From: CAZEIW01 sp964512305
GTDB taxonomy: Bacteria; Pseudomonadota; Gammaproteobacteria; Burkholderiales; Burkholderiaceae_F
NCBI GenBank assembly: GCA_964512305.1
Contig: CAZEIW010000061.1
Coordinates: forward strand, 1-23,155
Reading direction: 5' to 3'
DNA: 23,155 nt
Shown piece after piece: positions 1-6,754 of the stretch. Within the stretch, counting starts at the first letter, position 1; each line of letters begins with the position of its first letter. The notes beneath the pieces are model-generated. The model was not told the DNA's origin. It did not search any database and was given only the letters and a program-made list of their open reading frames with translations. A program made the position numbers and the translations under genes.

Positions 1-305
1 TCGATGGCGATCCGCGTCTCCGGGCCGGGCCCGAGAGCACGGGTCCGATCCATGAGATCGGGATGCAAGCGACGCAGGTCGATCGACGAAATCGTACCGA
101 CCGCGCCAAGCGAGGCGACCGTACCCGCGAGGCGATGCGCGGAAACACCGACTCCCATGCCGCCCTGAATGATCGGCAACAGGGTGCTGTTTCCCAAGCG
201 CAGCGGCGCAAGGCCGCTCGTTTCGAATTCCCGCCAAAGGCGTTGCCTGACTGCCCCGATCGACCGTGTACGCGGTCCTTCCGGCGAATCGTTCACTTCC
301 TGCAT
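1..305 (-). CDS. Nitronate monooxygenase-like flavoprotein, N-terminal part (cut by window edge)
   Basis: The minus strand reads without a stop from an ATG at 305 to the window edge, giving about 101 residues. Residues 43-78 read as a motif series containing PIIQGGMGVGVSA, LAGTVASLGAVGTISS and IDLRR. This resembles the N-terminal FMN-binding beta/alpha-barrel start of the nitronate monooxygenase (2-nitropropane dioxygenase) family, where the GGMG segment lies near the phosphate of FMN. These enzymes oxidise alkyl nitronates; related enoyl reductases share the fold, so the substrate is not certain. A GGAAG ribosome site lies about 8 bases before the ATG. A 175-base gap (306-480) with no gene separates it from the membrane protein gene upstream on the same strand, so it may have its own promoter. 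The C-terminal catalytic part is outside the window. Confidence 0.75.
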   Translation of the reverse strand, partial: MQEVNDSPEGPRTRSIGAVRQRLWREFETSGLAPLRLGNSTLLPIIQGGMGVGVSAHRLAGTVASLGAVGTISSIDLRRLHPDLMDRTRALGPGPETRIAI

Positions 306-480
306 GGGGATTCTTCCAAGACCGACGAATCCGAAAGGCGCTGCGGCGGCCACGTGGATGGCGTCGTTCGATCCTATCGGGAGCGTTTTCTCGATGAACT
401 GACGAATATCACGAGAGTGCGACAAAGAATCATCTGCGCCTGCTCTCGATCGCGCGGCGCCACAGACCTCATCTCGACGA

Positions 481-1809
481 TCAGGTTGTGCCGGGAGCAA
501 CCCTGGTTGTCTCGTGGCCTTTCACCGGGATTGCCTTGTATGCCCGTGCGACCTTGAGCAGATTCAGCTCGAGCAGCACCGCGCTTGCGCCAAGCGCCAG
601 CGCCGCCGGGTAGACCAGGACGGACGGCCAGGCCGTGGAACACAGCAGCAGGACGAGCGCAAGCACGTGGAAGGCGAACTGGCGGCGCTGGGCCGACTGA
701 CCGAGCATCTCCCTGACGTTCGGCACCGATCGAATGTCCGCGGCCAGGGCCTGCGCGTGGAACCAGGCGAGGAACGGCACGATCTTGTACAGCATGCCGT
801 TGATGATCGAGCCCGCGAAGCCGGCAAACGCGAGCACGCCGATGGCCAGCTCGATCGGGATCCCGAACCCCGGCGGCGCGAATCCCCGCAGCAGCCACGC
901 AACGTTGGCCGCCACCAGGCATCCCATGCCGACCCGCCAGAAGTCCACCGACGGGTCGCGCAGCCGCCGCCTGCGTCTTTGAAGGAGGGTGATCGTCACG
1001 GCGGCGAACACGACGTAGACGAGCGCCAGCGAGGCCGGGACTGCGAAGCGGGCCGCGCCGCCCGCGCGTGGGACCAGCCACTCGACCAGGGACCAGAGGC
1101 CCAGGAGCGAGAAGGCGGCGGCCGCCATCGACCTGACGACGAAGTCAGGGTAGGGCGGCGTGGTTTGAAGCATCGGCACGACCTGGAAGGCGATGCCTCC
1201 CACGAGCAGTCCGGTCCAGCCGAGCAGACCCCAGGCGGGATGCAGGTCGAAGATCCATCCGCCCGGCAGCGCCGTTCCCCACGCCCGGCTCGACAGCAGC
1301 GTCAGTCCCAGCCCCACGGCCACCAGCAGCGAAACCCCCGCGAGCCAGATCGCGCCGACGGTCCAGCTTCGCGCGCGCGCCAGCACCAGGCTCAGCGCGA
1401 CCGCGAACAGGAAGACGCCGAACCCGGTCCCGAGCGCGACGGCCGCGACGCCGAGCAGCAGCGGTTCACCGCCGAGAATGCCCGCGGCCAGCGCAAGAGT
1501 GCCGGCGGTGAGCCCGGCGTGGGTGACCCCCGCGGTCGCCCGGGACCATTTGATCGGAGCGCCCGCGAGGACGGGCAGCATCTGCTGCACCGCCCCGATC
1601 ATCACCATCGACATGAAGCCGATCGAGAACAGGTGCGTCAGCGCGATCGCGGGCGGCGAGAAGCGGGACTGCCACGCCTCGGGTCCACGCCAGAGCAGCA
1701 GGCCGGCGGCGAGCAGAAGGAAGACCGGCGCGGTGAGGAAGAACCGCAACGGCACCGAGATCGGCGGTGCCTGTTCGAGTCGCAGACGCGATAGCGGCAT
1801 GCGAGTCAC
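481..1809 (-). CDS. Polytopic membrane protein, NnrS / oxidase-subunit-I-like, function unknown
   Basis: This encodes 442 residues made almost entirely of hydrophobic segments, roughly 11-12 transmembrane helices, with a short charged tail at each end. A histidine sits at a helix start in THLFSIGFMSMVMIG (residues 58-72), another in FDLHPAWGLLGW, and a third in FLAWFHAQA. Intramembrane histidines of this kind occur in heme-copper oxidase subunit I and NnrS-type proteins. That similarity is by pattern only; I do not recognise a named family with confidence. The start is GTG at 1809 with an alternative ATG at 1800. It lies 49 bases after the hemerythrin gene on the same strand, which suggests co-expression and a role in oxygen or nitric oxide physiology (inference). 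Confidence 0.7.
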   Translation of the reverse strand: MTRMPLSRLRLEQAPPISVPLRFFLTAPVFLLLAAGLLLWRGPEAWQSRFSPPAIALTHLFSIGFMSMVMIGAVQQMLPVLAGAPIKWSRATAGVTHAGLTAGTLALAAGILGGEPLLLGVAAVALGTGFGVFLFAVALSLVLARARSWTVGAIWLAGVSLLVAVGLGLTLLSSRAWGTALPGGWIFDLHPAWGLLGWTGLLVGGIAFQVVPMLQTTPPYPDFVVRSMAAAAFSLLGLWSLVEWLVPRAGGAARFAVPASLALVYVVFAAVTITLLQRRRRRLRDPSVDFWRVGMGCLVAANVAWLLRGFAPPGFGIPIELAIGVLAFAGFAGSIINGMLYKIVPFLAWFHAQALAADIRSVPNVREMLGQSAQRRQFAFHVLALVLLLCSTAWPSVLVYPAALALGASAVLLELNLLKVARAYKAIPVKGHETTRVAPGTT

Positions 1810-1858
1810 CCGCGCGCGAGGGCGGGCGCGCCACGCGAGCGCGTCCCGATCGCGTGCT

Positions 1859-2299
1859 TCACACGGCGAACGACCCGATCCGGGTCATCAGGCCGTCGGC
1901 ATCGTCGCGCAGCGCCCGGTCGATCATCGGATACAGCACGCCCTCCTCCTTGATGTTGTGCTGCTGCAGCAGGACCTGGAGGGTCTCGGACAGGCCGAGA
2001 TAGCGCTCGGTGTCCTTCGCCTGCACTGCGAGCCGCATCTGCTCGAGCAGCCCTCGCATCTGGTCGTGCTCCATGCGCATCACTTCGGTCGGCCCGCTCG
2101 TCATGCCGGTCTTGTTCTCGAAGACCGGAAACAGAAGCTGCTCTTCGATGCCGAGGTGCCGGGCCATCTCGGCGAAGAAGGTGCCGGCCTCGCGGTCGAG
2201 GCCGGTCCAGTCCGACGCCGCGGCGGCCTCTTCCGCGCGGGCCAGCGCCTCGTCGCACTGGCGATGATGGCGGGTCATGAAATCGTCGATAAGGCTCAT
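1859..2299 (-). CDS. Hemerythrin HHE domain protein
   Basis: This is a 146-residue cytoplasmic four-helix bundle protein. The di-iron ligand pattern is visible: H11/H12, H48 with E52 (ARHLGIEE), H78-D79 (MEHDQM) and H114 with E118 (QQHNIKEE). Hemerythrins bind O2, and some bind NO or serve in iron or nitrosative stress handling. The reading frame is open upstream to 2845, but that extension runs through the neighbouring paaY-like gene. The ATG at 2299 has GGAG about 9 bases upstream and starts exactly where the family starts. It sits 50 bases behind the paaY-like gene and 49 bases ahead of the membrane protein gene, all on one strand. In an oxygen-sensitive benzoyl-CoA reductase locus an O2-binding protein could act as scavenger or sensor; that is inference. 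Confidence 0.9.
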   Translation of the reverse strand: MSLIDDFMTRHHRQCDEALARAEEAAAASDWTGLDREAGTFFAEMARHLGIEEQLLFPVFENKTGMTSGPTEVMRMEHDQMRGLLEQMRLAVQAKDTERYLGLSETLQVLLQQHNIKEEGVLYPMIDRALRDDADGLMTRIGSFAV

Positions 2300-2349
2300 C
2301 ACGGATCTCCGGATAGGACGGGTTCGGCGGGCGGTCGAAGCGGGCGCGG

Positions 2350-2964
2350 TCAGGGACCGACGCGGCGCTTGAACTCCGACAGCGGAACGACATCGGGCTC
2401 GCAGCAGCGGCGCCGGTCGGGTTCGGGTGCGGCCAGCGGCGTGCACGGCACCATCTTCCGGCGCGAATCGATGCACAGCCGTTGGTAGGTCGCCGTCGCC
2501 TCGAGCTTCCATGCCAGCTCCTGGTCGGTCAGGGCGCGCACGACCTTGGCCGGCACGCCGACGGCCAGGCTCCTCGGGGGAATCTCTGCCTCGGCCGGCA
2601 CGAACGCCGAGGCGGCGATGATCGACGACTCGCCGACCACCGCGAAGTCCATCACCACGGCGTTCATGCCGACCAGCACGTTGCGGCGCAGCGTGCAGGC
2701 ATGGACGATCGCGCCGTGGCCGATGTGGCCGTTTTCCTCGATCGTCGTGTCGACGCGGGGAAAGCCGTGAACGACGACCGTGTCCTGGATGTTGGCGCCG
2801 GCGCCGATGACGATGCGGCCGAGATCTCCCCTGAGCGAAGCGCACGGCGCGACGTAGACGCCGGGGCCGATGATCACGTCGCCGATGACCACGGCGCTCG
2901 GGTGCACGAACGCGGTCGGATCGATCGCCGGGATCACGCCGTCGTACGAGTAGATCTGCGCCAC
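2350..2964 (-). CDS. paaY: PaaY-like hexapeptide-repeat protein (gamma-carbonic anhydrase fold)
   Basis: The protein has 204 residues with left-handed beta-helix repeats through about residues 15-140 (for example VVIGDVIIGPGVYVAP and GAIVHACTLRRNVLVG). Metal-ligand-type histidines are H66 (VVVHGF), H83 and H88 (GHIGHGAIVH), the gamma-carbonic anhydrase pattern. PaaY proteins are thioesterases of the phenylacetate pathway that rescue CoA from dead-end thioesters; length and the Arg-rich C-terminal tail fit that group better than a true carbonic anhydrase. It starts with GTG at 2964, only 10 bases after bzdZ, with an AGGCGAG-like ribosome site, so it is probably the last pathway gene of the bzd operon. 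A CoA-salvage role in benzoyl-CoA metabolism is inferred. Activity as a carbonic anhydrase cannot be excluded. Confidence 0.85.
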   Translation of the reverse strand: MAQIYSYDGVIPAIDPTAFVHPSAVVIGDVIIGPGVYVAPCASLRGDLGRIVIGAGANIQDTVVVHGFPRVDTTIEENGHIGHGAIVHACTLRRNVLVGMNAVVMDFAVVGESSIIAASAFVPAEAEIPPRSLAVGVPAKVVRALTDQELAWKLEATATYQRLCIDSRRKMVPCTPLAAPEPDRRRCCEPDVVPLSEFKRRVGP

Positions 2965-2974
2965 GGCTCGCCTG

Positions 2975-3724
2975 CTAGTGGATCGTCAGCCCGCCGTCGA
3001 CGGCCAGGATCTGCCCGGTGACGTACGACGCTTCAGGCGAGGCGAAGAAGACGAACGCGGGGGTGACCTCGTCGGGCTCGGCCCAGCGCCCCATCGGGAT
3101 CTTCTCGAGGTACTTCTCCTTGAAGCGCTCGTCGGTCCGGACCACCTCGGTCATCGGCGTCGCGGCCGCCGGGGCGATCGCGTTGACCGTGATGCCGTGG
3201 CGCGCCAGCTCGCGCGCGCAGGACTTGGTCAGGCCCGCGATGCCGGCTTTCGCGGCGCTGTAGTTGACCTGGCCGATGGTCCCGAGCAGGCCTGCCGTCG
3301 AGGTGACGTTGATGATGCGGCCCCAGCGGCGCTGCATCATCCCGGCCACCACGGCCTGCGTGCAGTTGAAGGTGCCGGTCAGATGCACGTCGAGCACCGC
3401 GGTCCACTGCTGCATCGTCATCTTGTGCAGCATCGCGGTGCGCGTGATGCCGGCGTTGTTCACCAGGATGTCCACCCGCCCGTAGCGCTGCTCGACGGCC
3501 GCCACCATCGAGTCCACCGCCGCCCGCTCGGCGACGTCGCAGGTCAGGCCGATCGCCTCGCCGCCCGACCGGCGGATGCTTTCCGCGCCAGCCCCGGTCG
3601 CCTCGGCGCTGAGATCGACGACCACGACGCGCGCGCCCTCGCGCGCGTAGGCCGCGGCGACCGCGGCGCCGATGCCTTGCGCGGCGCCCGTGACGATGGC
3701 GACCCGGTCGGCGAGGACCCTCAT
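2975..3724 (-). CDS. bzdZ: BzdZ-like short-chain dehydrogenase/reductase
   Basis: This 249-residue classical SDR has the cofactor motif TGAAQGIG (12-19), NNAG (89-92), catalytic S142 and the YxxxK pair Y155/K159. It ends in the FabG-like VTGQILAVDGG segment. D37 after the second beta strand (VVVVDLS) suggests NAD preference. Its ATG overlaps the TGA of bzdY by four bases (ATGA, 3724-3721), so the two are translationally coupled. In Azoarcus bzd clusters an SDR called bzdZ follows bzdY; the position here is identical. A plausible substrate is the 3-hydroxypimeloyl-CoA released by BzdY, oxidised to 3-oxopimeloyl-CoA, but the sequence alone cannot separate this from other 3-hydroxyacyl substrates. 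The proximal start was chosen because the longer open frame upstream only shadows bzdY. Confidence 0.88.
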   Translation of the reverse strand: MRVLADRVAIVTGAAQGIGAAVAAAYAREGARVVVVDLSAEATGAGAESIRRSGGEAIGLTCDVAERAAVDSMVAAVEQRYGRVDILVNNAGITRTAMLHKMTMQQWTAVLDVHLTGTFNCTQAVVAGMMQRRWGRIINVTSTAGLLGTIGQVNYSAAKAGIAGLTKSCARELARHGITVNAIAPAAATPMTEVVRTDERFKEKYLEKIPMGRWAEPDEVTPAFVFFASPEASYVTGQILAVDGGLTIH

Positions 3725-4851
3725 GACTTCGGCTTCGCCAGCACCTGCTCGGCGAAGCGATCGTCGAACAGCTCGCCCCTGGCGACCAGCTGCCGGTACT
3801 TGACGAAATCGATGACATCGCGGCCGGTCGCCTTCTTGGCGTCGAAGGCGTTGAAGCCGAGCCATGCCTCGTGGTTCATGTTGGCCGCCAGCCAGTGGCG
3901 GTTCGGAAGCTTCATCTGGTCCCAGAAGAACTTCTTCTTGGCGCGGATGCCGTCGATCGACTTGATCAGGCACGAGGGGAACAGGTTCGTGAACTTCCAC
4001 ACCAGCTCGTTGACCGCGCCGTCGAGCAGCGAGAGATCGACCTTGCAGCGGGCGATGAGGTCCTTCGCGGCCTGCACCTTGTCCGGCGCGACGGGTTCGC
4101 CGTAGACGATCTCCCCGTCGTCCACGTAGGCGTCGGTGCGCACCAGTGGATTGCGGATCCACCGGCCCTCGTTCCTCAGCACCGGGACGACCTTCGTGAC
4201 CAGGTTCTTCGCCTTCATCTTGTAGGCGCTCCAGGTCTCGCAGGAGATGCAGTTGTACATCGCGTCTTCCATGTCCAGGAACCAGGGCAGGAAGTCGGTC
4301 GAGCCGCCGTCGGGGGCCGAACCGTGCCTCGGCCCCGCCTGGCCGAATACCGCCAGGTCCGAGCTGACGGTCAGATCCGTCGCCATCCCGATCTCCTGGC
4401 CGCCCGCGACGCGCATGCCGTTGACGCGGCAGATCACCGGCTTCTTGCAGTTCAAGATGCCGTCGACCATCGCGTTGAAGAGGTCCATGTACTCGCCGTA
4501 CTCGTTGGGCCGGCGCGAGTAGTAGGACGAGTACTCGGCGGTGTTGCCACCGGTGCAAAACGCCTTGTCGCCCACCGCGGTGAAGACCGCCGCGACCACG
4601 GCGCGGTCGGCCGAGGCGCGCTGGAACCCGGCGATCACCGCCTTGACCATCGCGGTCGTGTACGAGTTGTACTGGGCCGGGTTGTTGAGCCAGATCCAGG
4701 CCGCGTACAGGCCGGGCACCGGGTTGCCCTGCGGATCGACCACCGGCCGCCGGTCGTAGATCACCGACGGCGCCTCGTCGCCGAAATGCTCCTCGCCGAG
4801 CAGCATGTGGTCCTTGATCTCGTTGTCGCGGCGCAGCCATTCCAGTGCCAT
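3721..4851 (-). CDS. bzdY: 6-oxocyclohex-1-ene-1-carbonyl-CoA hydrolase (ring-opening)
   Basis: This crotonase-family enzyme of 376 residues is called oah in Thauera. It hydrates 6-oxocyclohex-1-ene-1-carbonyl-CoA and hydrolytically opens the ring to 3-hydroxypimelyl-CoA. The oxyanion-hole segment FCTGGNTAEYSSYY is at 98-111 and RVNGMRVAGGQEIGMATDL at 142-160. The roughly 100-residue extension beyond a normal 260-residue crotonase, with conserved-looking segments such as FFWDQMKLPNRHW, is characteristic of this hydrolase. GAGGAG lies 8 bases before the ATG. It is 33 bases downstream of bzdX and overlaps bzdZ by four bases. The hydratase-dehydrogenase-hydrolase order W-X-Y agrees with the order of reactions after ring reduction. 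Confidence 0.95.
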   Translation of the reverse strand: MALEWLRRDNEIKDHMLLGEEHFGDEAPSVIYDRRPVVDPQGNPVPGLYAAWIWLNNPAQYNSYTTAMVKAVIAGFQRASADRAVVAAVFTAVGDKAFCTGGNTAEYSSYYSRRPNEYGEYMDLFNAMVDGILNCKKPVICRVNGMRVAGGQEIGMATDLTVSSDLAVFGQAGPRHGSAPDGGSTDFLPWFLDMEDAMYNCISCETWSAYKMKAKNLVTKVVPVLRNEGRWIRNPLVRTDAYVDDGEIVYGEPVAPDKVQAAKDLIARCKVDLSLLDGAVNELVWKFTNLFPSCLIKSIDGIRAKKKFFWDQMKLPNRHWLAANMNHEAWLGFNAFDAKKATGRDVIDFVKYRQLVARGELFDDRFAEQVLAKPKS

Positions 4852-4884
4852 GTGATGCTCTCCTCGTGACGTGTCCGGGCGGTC

Positions 4885-5952
4885 TCAGAAATCGGGGGTC
4901 AGCACGACGCGGCGGTTCAGCGCGCCGTGGTGCGCCTGCTCGAATGTCTCGACGATGCGGCTCATCGGCCGGGTCTCGACGAAGGGCGCGATCTGGATGC
5001 GCCCGTCTAGGCACATCGCCAGCACTTCGGGGTAGCGCTCGGGCGGACAGCCCCAGGTGCCGATGATCTCGGCGTCGAAGGCCATCAGCTTGGACAGCAT
5101 GTAGCTCGTCTCGGCCGTGCCGTAACCGACCACGATCAGCTTGCCGGTGAACGACAGCAGCGACAGCGCCAGTTCCTGACCCGCCTTGCTGCCGGTCACC
5201 TCGAAGATCTTCCAGCCGGTGTTGGCCGTCAGCCCGCGCTGCTTGCAGAAGCCCTTGATCGACTCCCTGACGTCCTTCGCGCTGCGGTCTTTCGGATTGA
5301 TCACGAAGTCCGCACCGTAGCCGGTCATCGCATGCAGCTTGTCGTCGTTGATGTCGATGCCGATCACGGCGGCGGCACCCATCGCCTTGGCCGTCTGCGT
5401 CATGAACGAGCCGACGCCACCCGCGGCGCCGATCACGACGACCCGGTCACCCGGCTTCAGGTCCGCGCGCAGCGCCGCCTGGTAGGGCGTGGTCACCGCG
5501 TCGGCGACCACGGCAAGGTGCTCGAGCGGCATCGCTCCGCGCGGCGGCACGACGCAAAGAAAGCGCGAGTCGGCGACGATGTGGCTCGAGAAGCCGCCGT
5601 AGATCCCCATCGAGTTGCCCGGCATCTTCTGCGACAGGCAGCGGTTGCCGCGGCCGCCGCGGCAGAGCTCGCACTCGCCGCAGGGAATCACCGCCGGCAC
5701 GACCACTTCCCTGCCGATCATGCCGCTCGCGCCGCCGATCACGACGCCCGAGACTTCATGGCCGAGCGACAGCGGCGGCTTCTGCACCGTGGGGACGCCC
5801 ATGTAGAAATACGAGAGATCGGTGTGGCAGACGCCGCAGCCCGCGATCCGGACCACGGCCTCGCCGGGCTGAAGCTCGGGCATCGGAAGCCGCGTGCGGG
5901 CGAGCTTCCCGGGCTCGGTCATCTGCCAGGTGTCGATGTGGCTCGGAACCAT
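4885..5952 (-). CDS. bzdX: 6-hydroxycyclohex-1-ene-1-carbonyl-CoA dehydrogenase
   Basis: This zinc-type medium-chain dehydrogenase has 355 residues and is called had in Thauera. It oxidises the 6-hydroxy product of the dienoyl-CoA hydratase to the 6-oxo compound with NAD+. Catalytic zinc ligands are seen in CGVCHTD (C39, C42) and GHE (H65-E66). The structural zinc site has C91, C94, C97 and C105. The Rossmann motif GAAGGVG is at 175-181, followed by an acidic residue at 200 (GIDIND), consistent with NAD use. GGAGGAG precedes the ATG, and the gene starts 17 bases after bzdW. The assignment to the benzoyl-CoA pathway rests on its placement between the hydratase and the ring hydrolase as well as on the family. 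Confidence 0.94.
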   Translation of the reverse strand: MVPSHIDTWQMTEPGKLARTRLPMPELQPGEAVVRIAGCGVCHTDLSYFYMGVPTVQKPPLSLGHEVSGVVIGGASGMIGREVVVPAVIPCGECELCRGGRGNRCLSQKMPGNSMGIYGGFSSHIVADSRFLCVVPPRGAMPLEHLAVVADAVTTPYQAALRADLKPGDRVVVIGAAGGVGSFMTQTAKAMGAAAVIGIDINDDKLHAMTGYGADFVINPKDRSAKDVRESIKGFCKQRGLTANTGWKIFEVTGSKAGQELALSLLSFTGKLIVVGYGTAETSYMLSKLMAFDAEIIGTWGCPPERYPEVLAMCLDGRIQIAPFVETRPMSRIVETFEQAHHGALNRRVVLTPDF

Positions 5953-5969
5953 GGTGCGGTCTCCTCCCT

Positions 5970-6743
5970 CTATTCGTGCCGCCAGACCGGCTTGCGCTTC
6001 GCCATGAACGCCGCAAGGCCCTCGCGCGCATCCGCGGTCGTCATCAATTCGTTCAGATAGATGGCCTCGGCTTCGGCCAGGCCGGCCGCAAAGCCGCGGG
6101 TGCCCGCCGCGCGCACGGCCTTGCGGGTGTGCACCAGGGCGGCGCGGGAAAGCTCGAGGAAGAGCGCGGCGAACGCGCGCGCCTCGGCCGCGAAGGATTC
6201 GCGTGCGAACACGCGATTGACCAGGCCGTACGCCAGCGCCTGCTCGGCCGTGACGACGCCGCCACCGTAGAGCAGCTCGTGCGCGACCACCGGCGGCAGC
6301 AGGCGCGGCAGCAGGACCGCGGCGACCGGCGGGAAGACGCCGAGCTTGATCTCCGGCTGGCCCAGCTTCGCGCCCGCGGCCGCCACGATCATGTCGCAGG
6401 CGAGCGCCAGTTCGAGGCCGCCGCCCAGGGCGGCGCCGTTGACCGCCGCGAGCACCGGCACCGGGAAGGCCTCGATCTTGCGGATCACCGCGTGGAAGAT
6501 CCCGAGCATCCGCTCGACCTTCTCCGGCACGTGATCGGCGACCTCGACGCCGGCCGAGAACGCCTTTTCGCCGGCGGCGCCGATCATCAGCAGGCGCACA
6601 CCGGGGTCGGCCGCGAGCGTGTCGAGTGCCGCCGCCATCGATTCCATGGTCCCGATGTCGAGCACGTTCAACGGCGGCCGGCTCAGCGTCAGCTCGGCCA
6701 GCCCGCCGACCACCTTCACCGCCACGAACTCAGGGTCCGGCAT
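5970..6743 (-). CDS. bzdW: Cyclohexa-1,5-diene-1-carbonyl-CoA hydratase
   Basis: This enoyl-CoA hydratase family enzyme of 257 residues is called dch in Thauera. It adds water to the cyclic 1,5-dienoyl-CoA made by benzoyl-CoA reductase. Crotonase motifs are FSAGVEVADH (62-71), VNGAALGGGLELALACD (101-117) and GQPEIKLGVFPP (128-139). The ValGluVal-AspHis segment replaces the usual generic hydratase sequence and is typical of dienoyl-CoA hydratases of this pathway. The open frame runs further upstream, but the ATG at 6743 has GGGGAAAG just before it and begins 11 bases after bzdV. A longer form would overlap bzdV deeply. Confidence 0.93.
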   Translation of the reverse strand: MPDPEFVAVKVVGGLAELTLSRPPLNVLDIGTMESMAAALDTLAADPGVRLLMIGAAGEKAFSAGVEVADHVPEKVERMLGIFHAVIRKIEAFPVPVLAAVNGAALGGGLELALACDMIVAAAGAKLGQPEIKLGVFPPVAAVLLPRLLPPVVAHELLYGGGVVTAEQALAYGLVNRVFARESFAAEARAFAALFLELSRAALVHTRKAVRAAGTRGFAAGLAEAEAIYLNELMTTADAREGLAAFMAKRKPVWRHE

Positions 6744-6754
6744 CGCTTTCCCCG

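Noticed and set aside
306..480. Possible promoter or regulator site before the nitronate monooxygenase-like gene
   Set aside because: No convincing -10/-35 pair, FNR box or inverted repeat was found on the minus strand.
1859..2845. A 328-residue version of the hemerythrin protein
   Set aside because: The first 182 residues are an out-of-frame reading of the paaY-like gene; the internal ATG at 2299 has a ribosome site and matches the domain start.
2975..5014. A 679-residue fusion ending in the SDR
   Set aside because: The N-terminal part is an off-frame reading of bzdY; the ATGA overlap at 3721-3724 gives the real SDR start.
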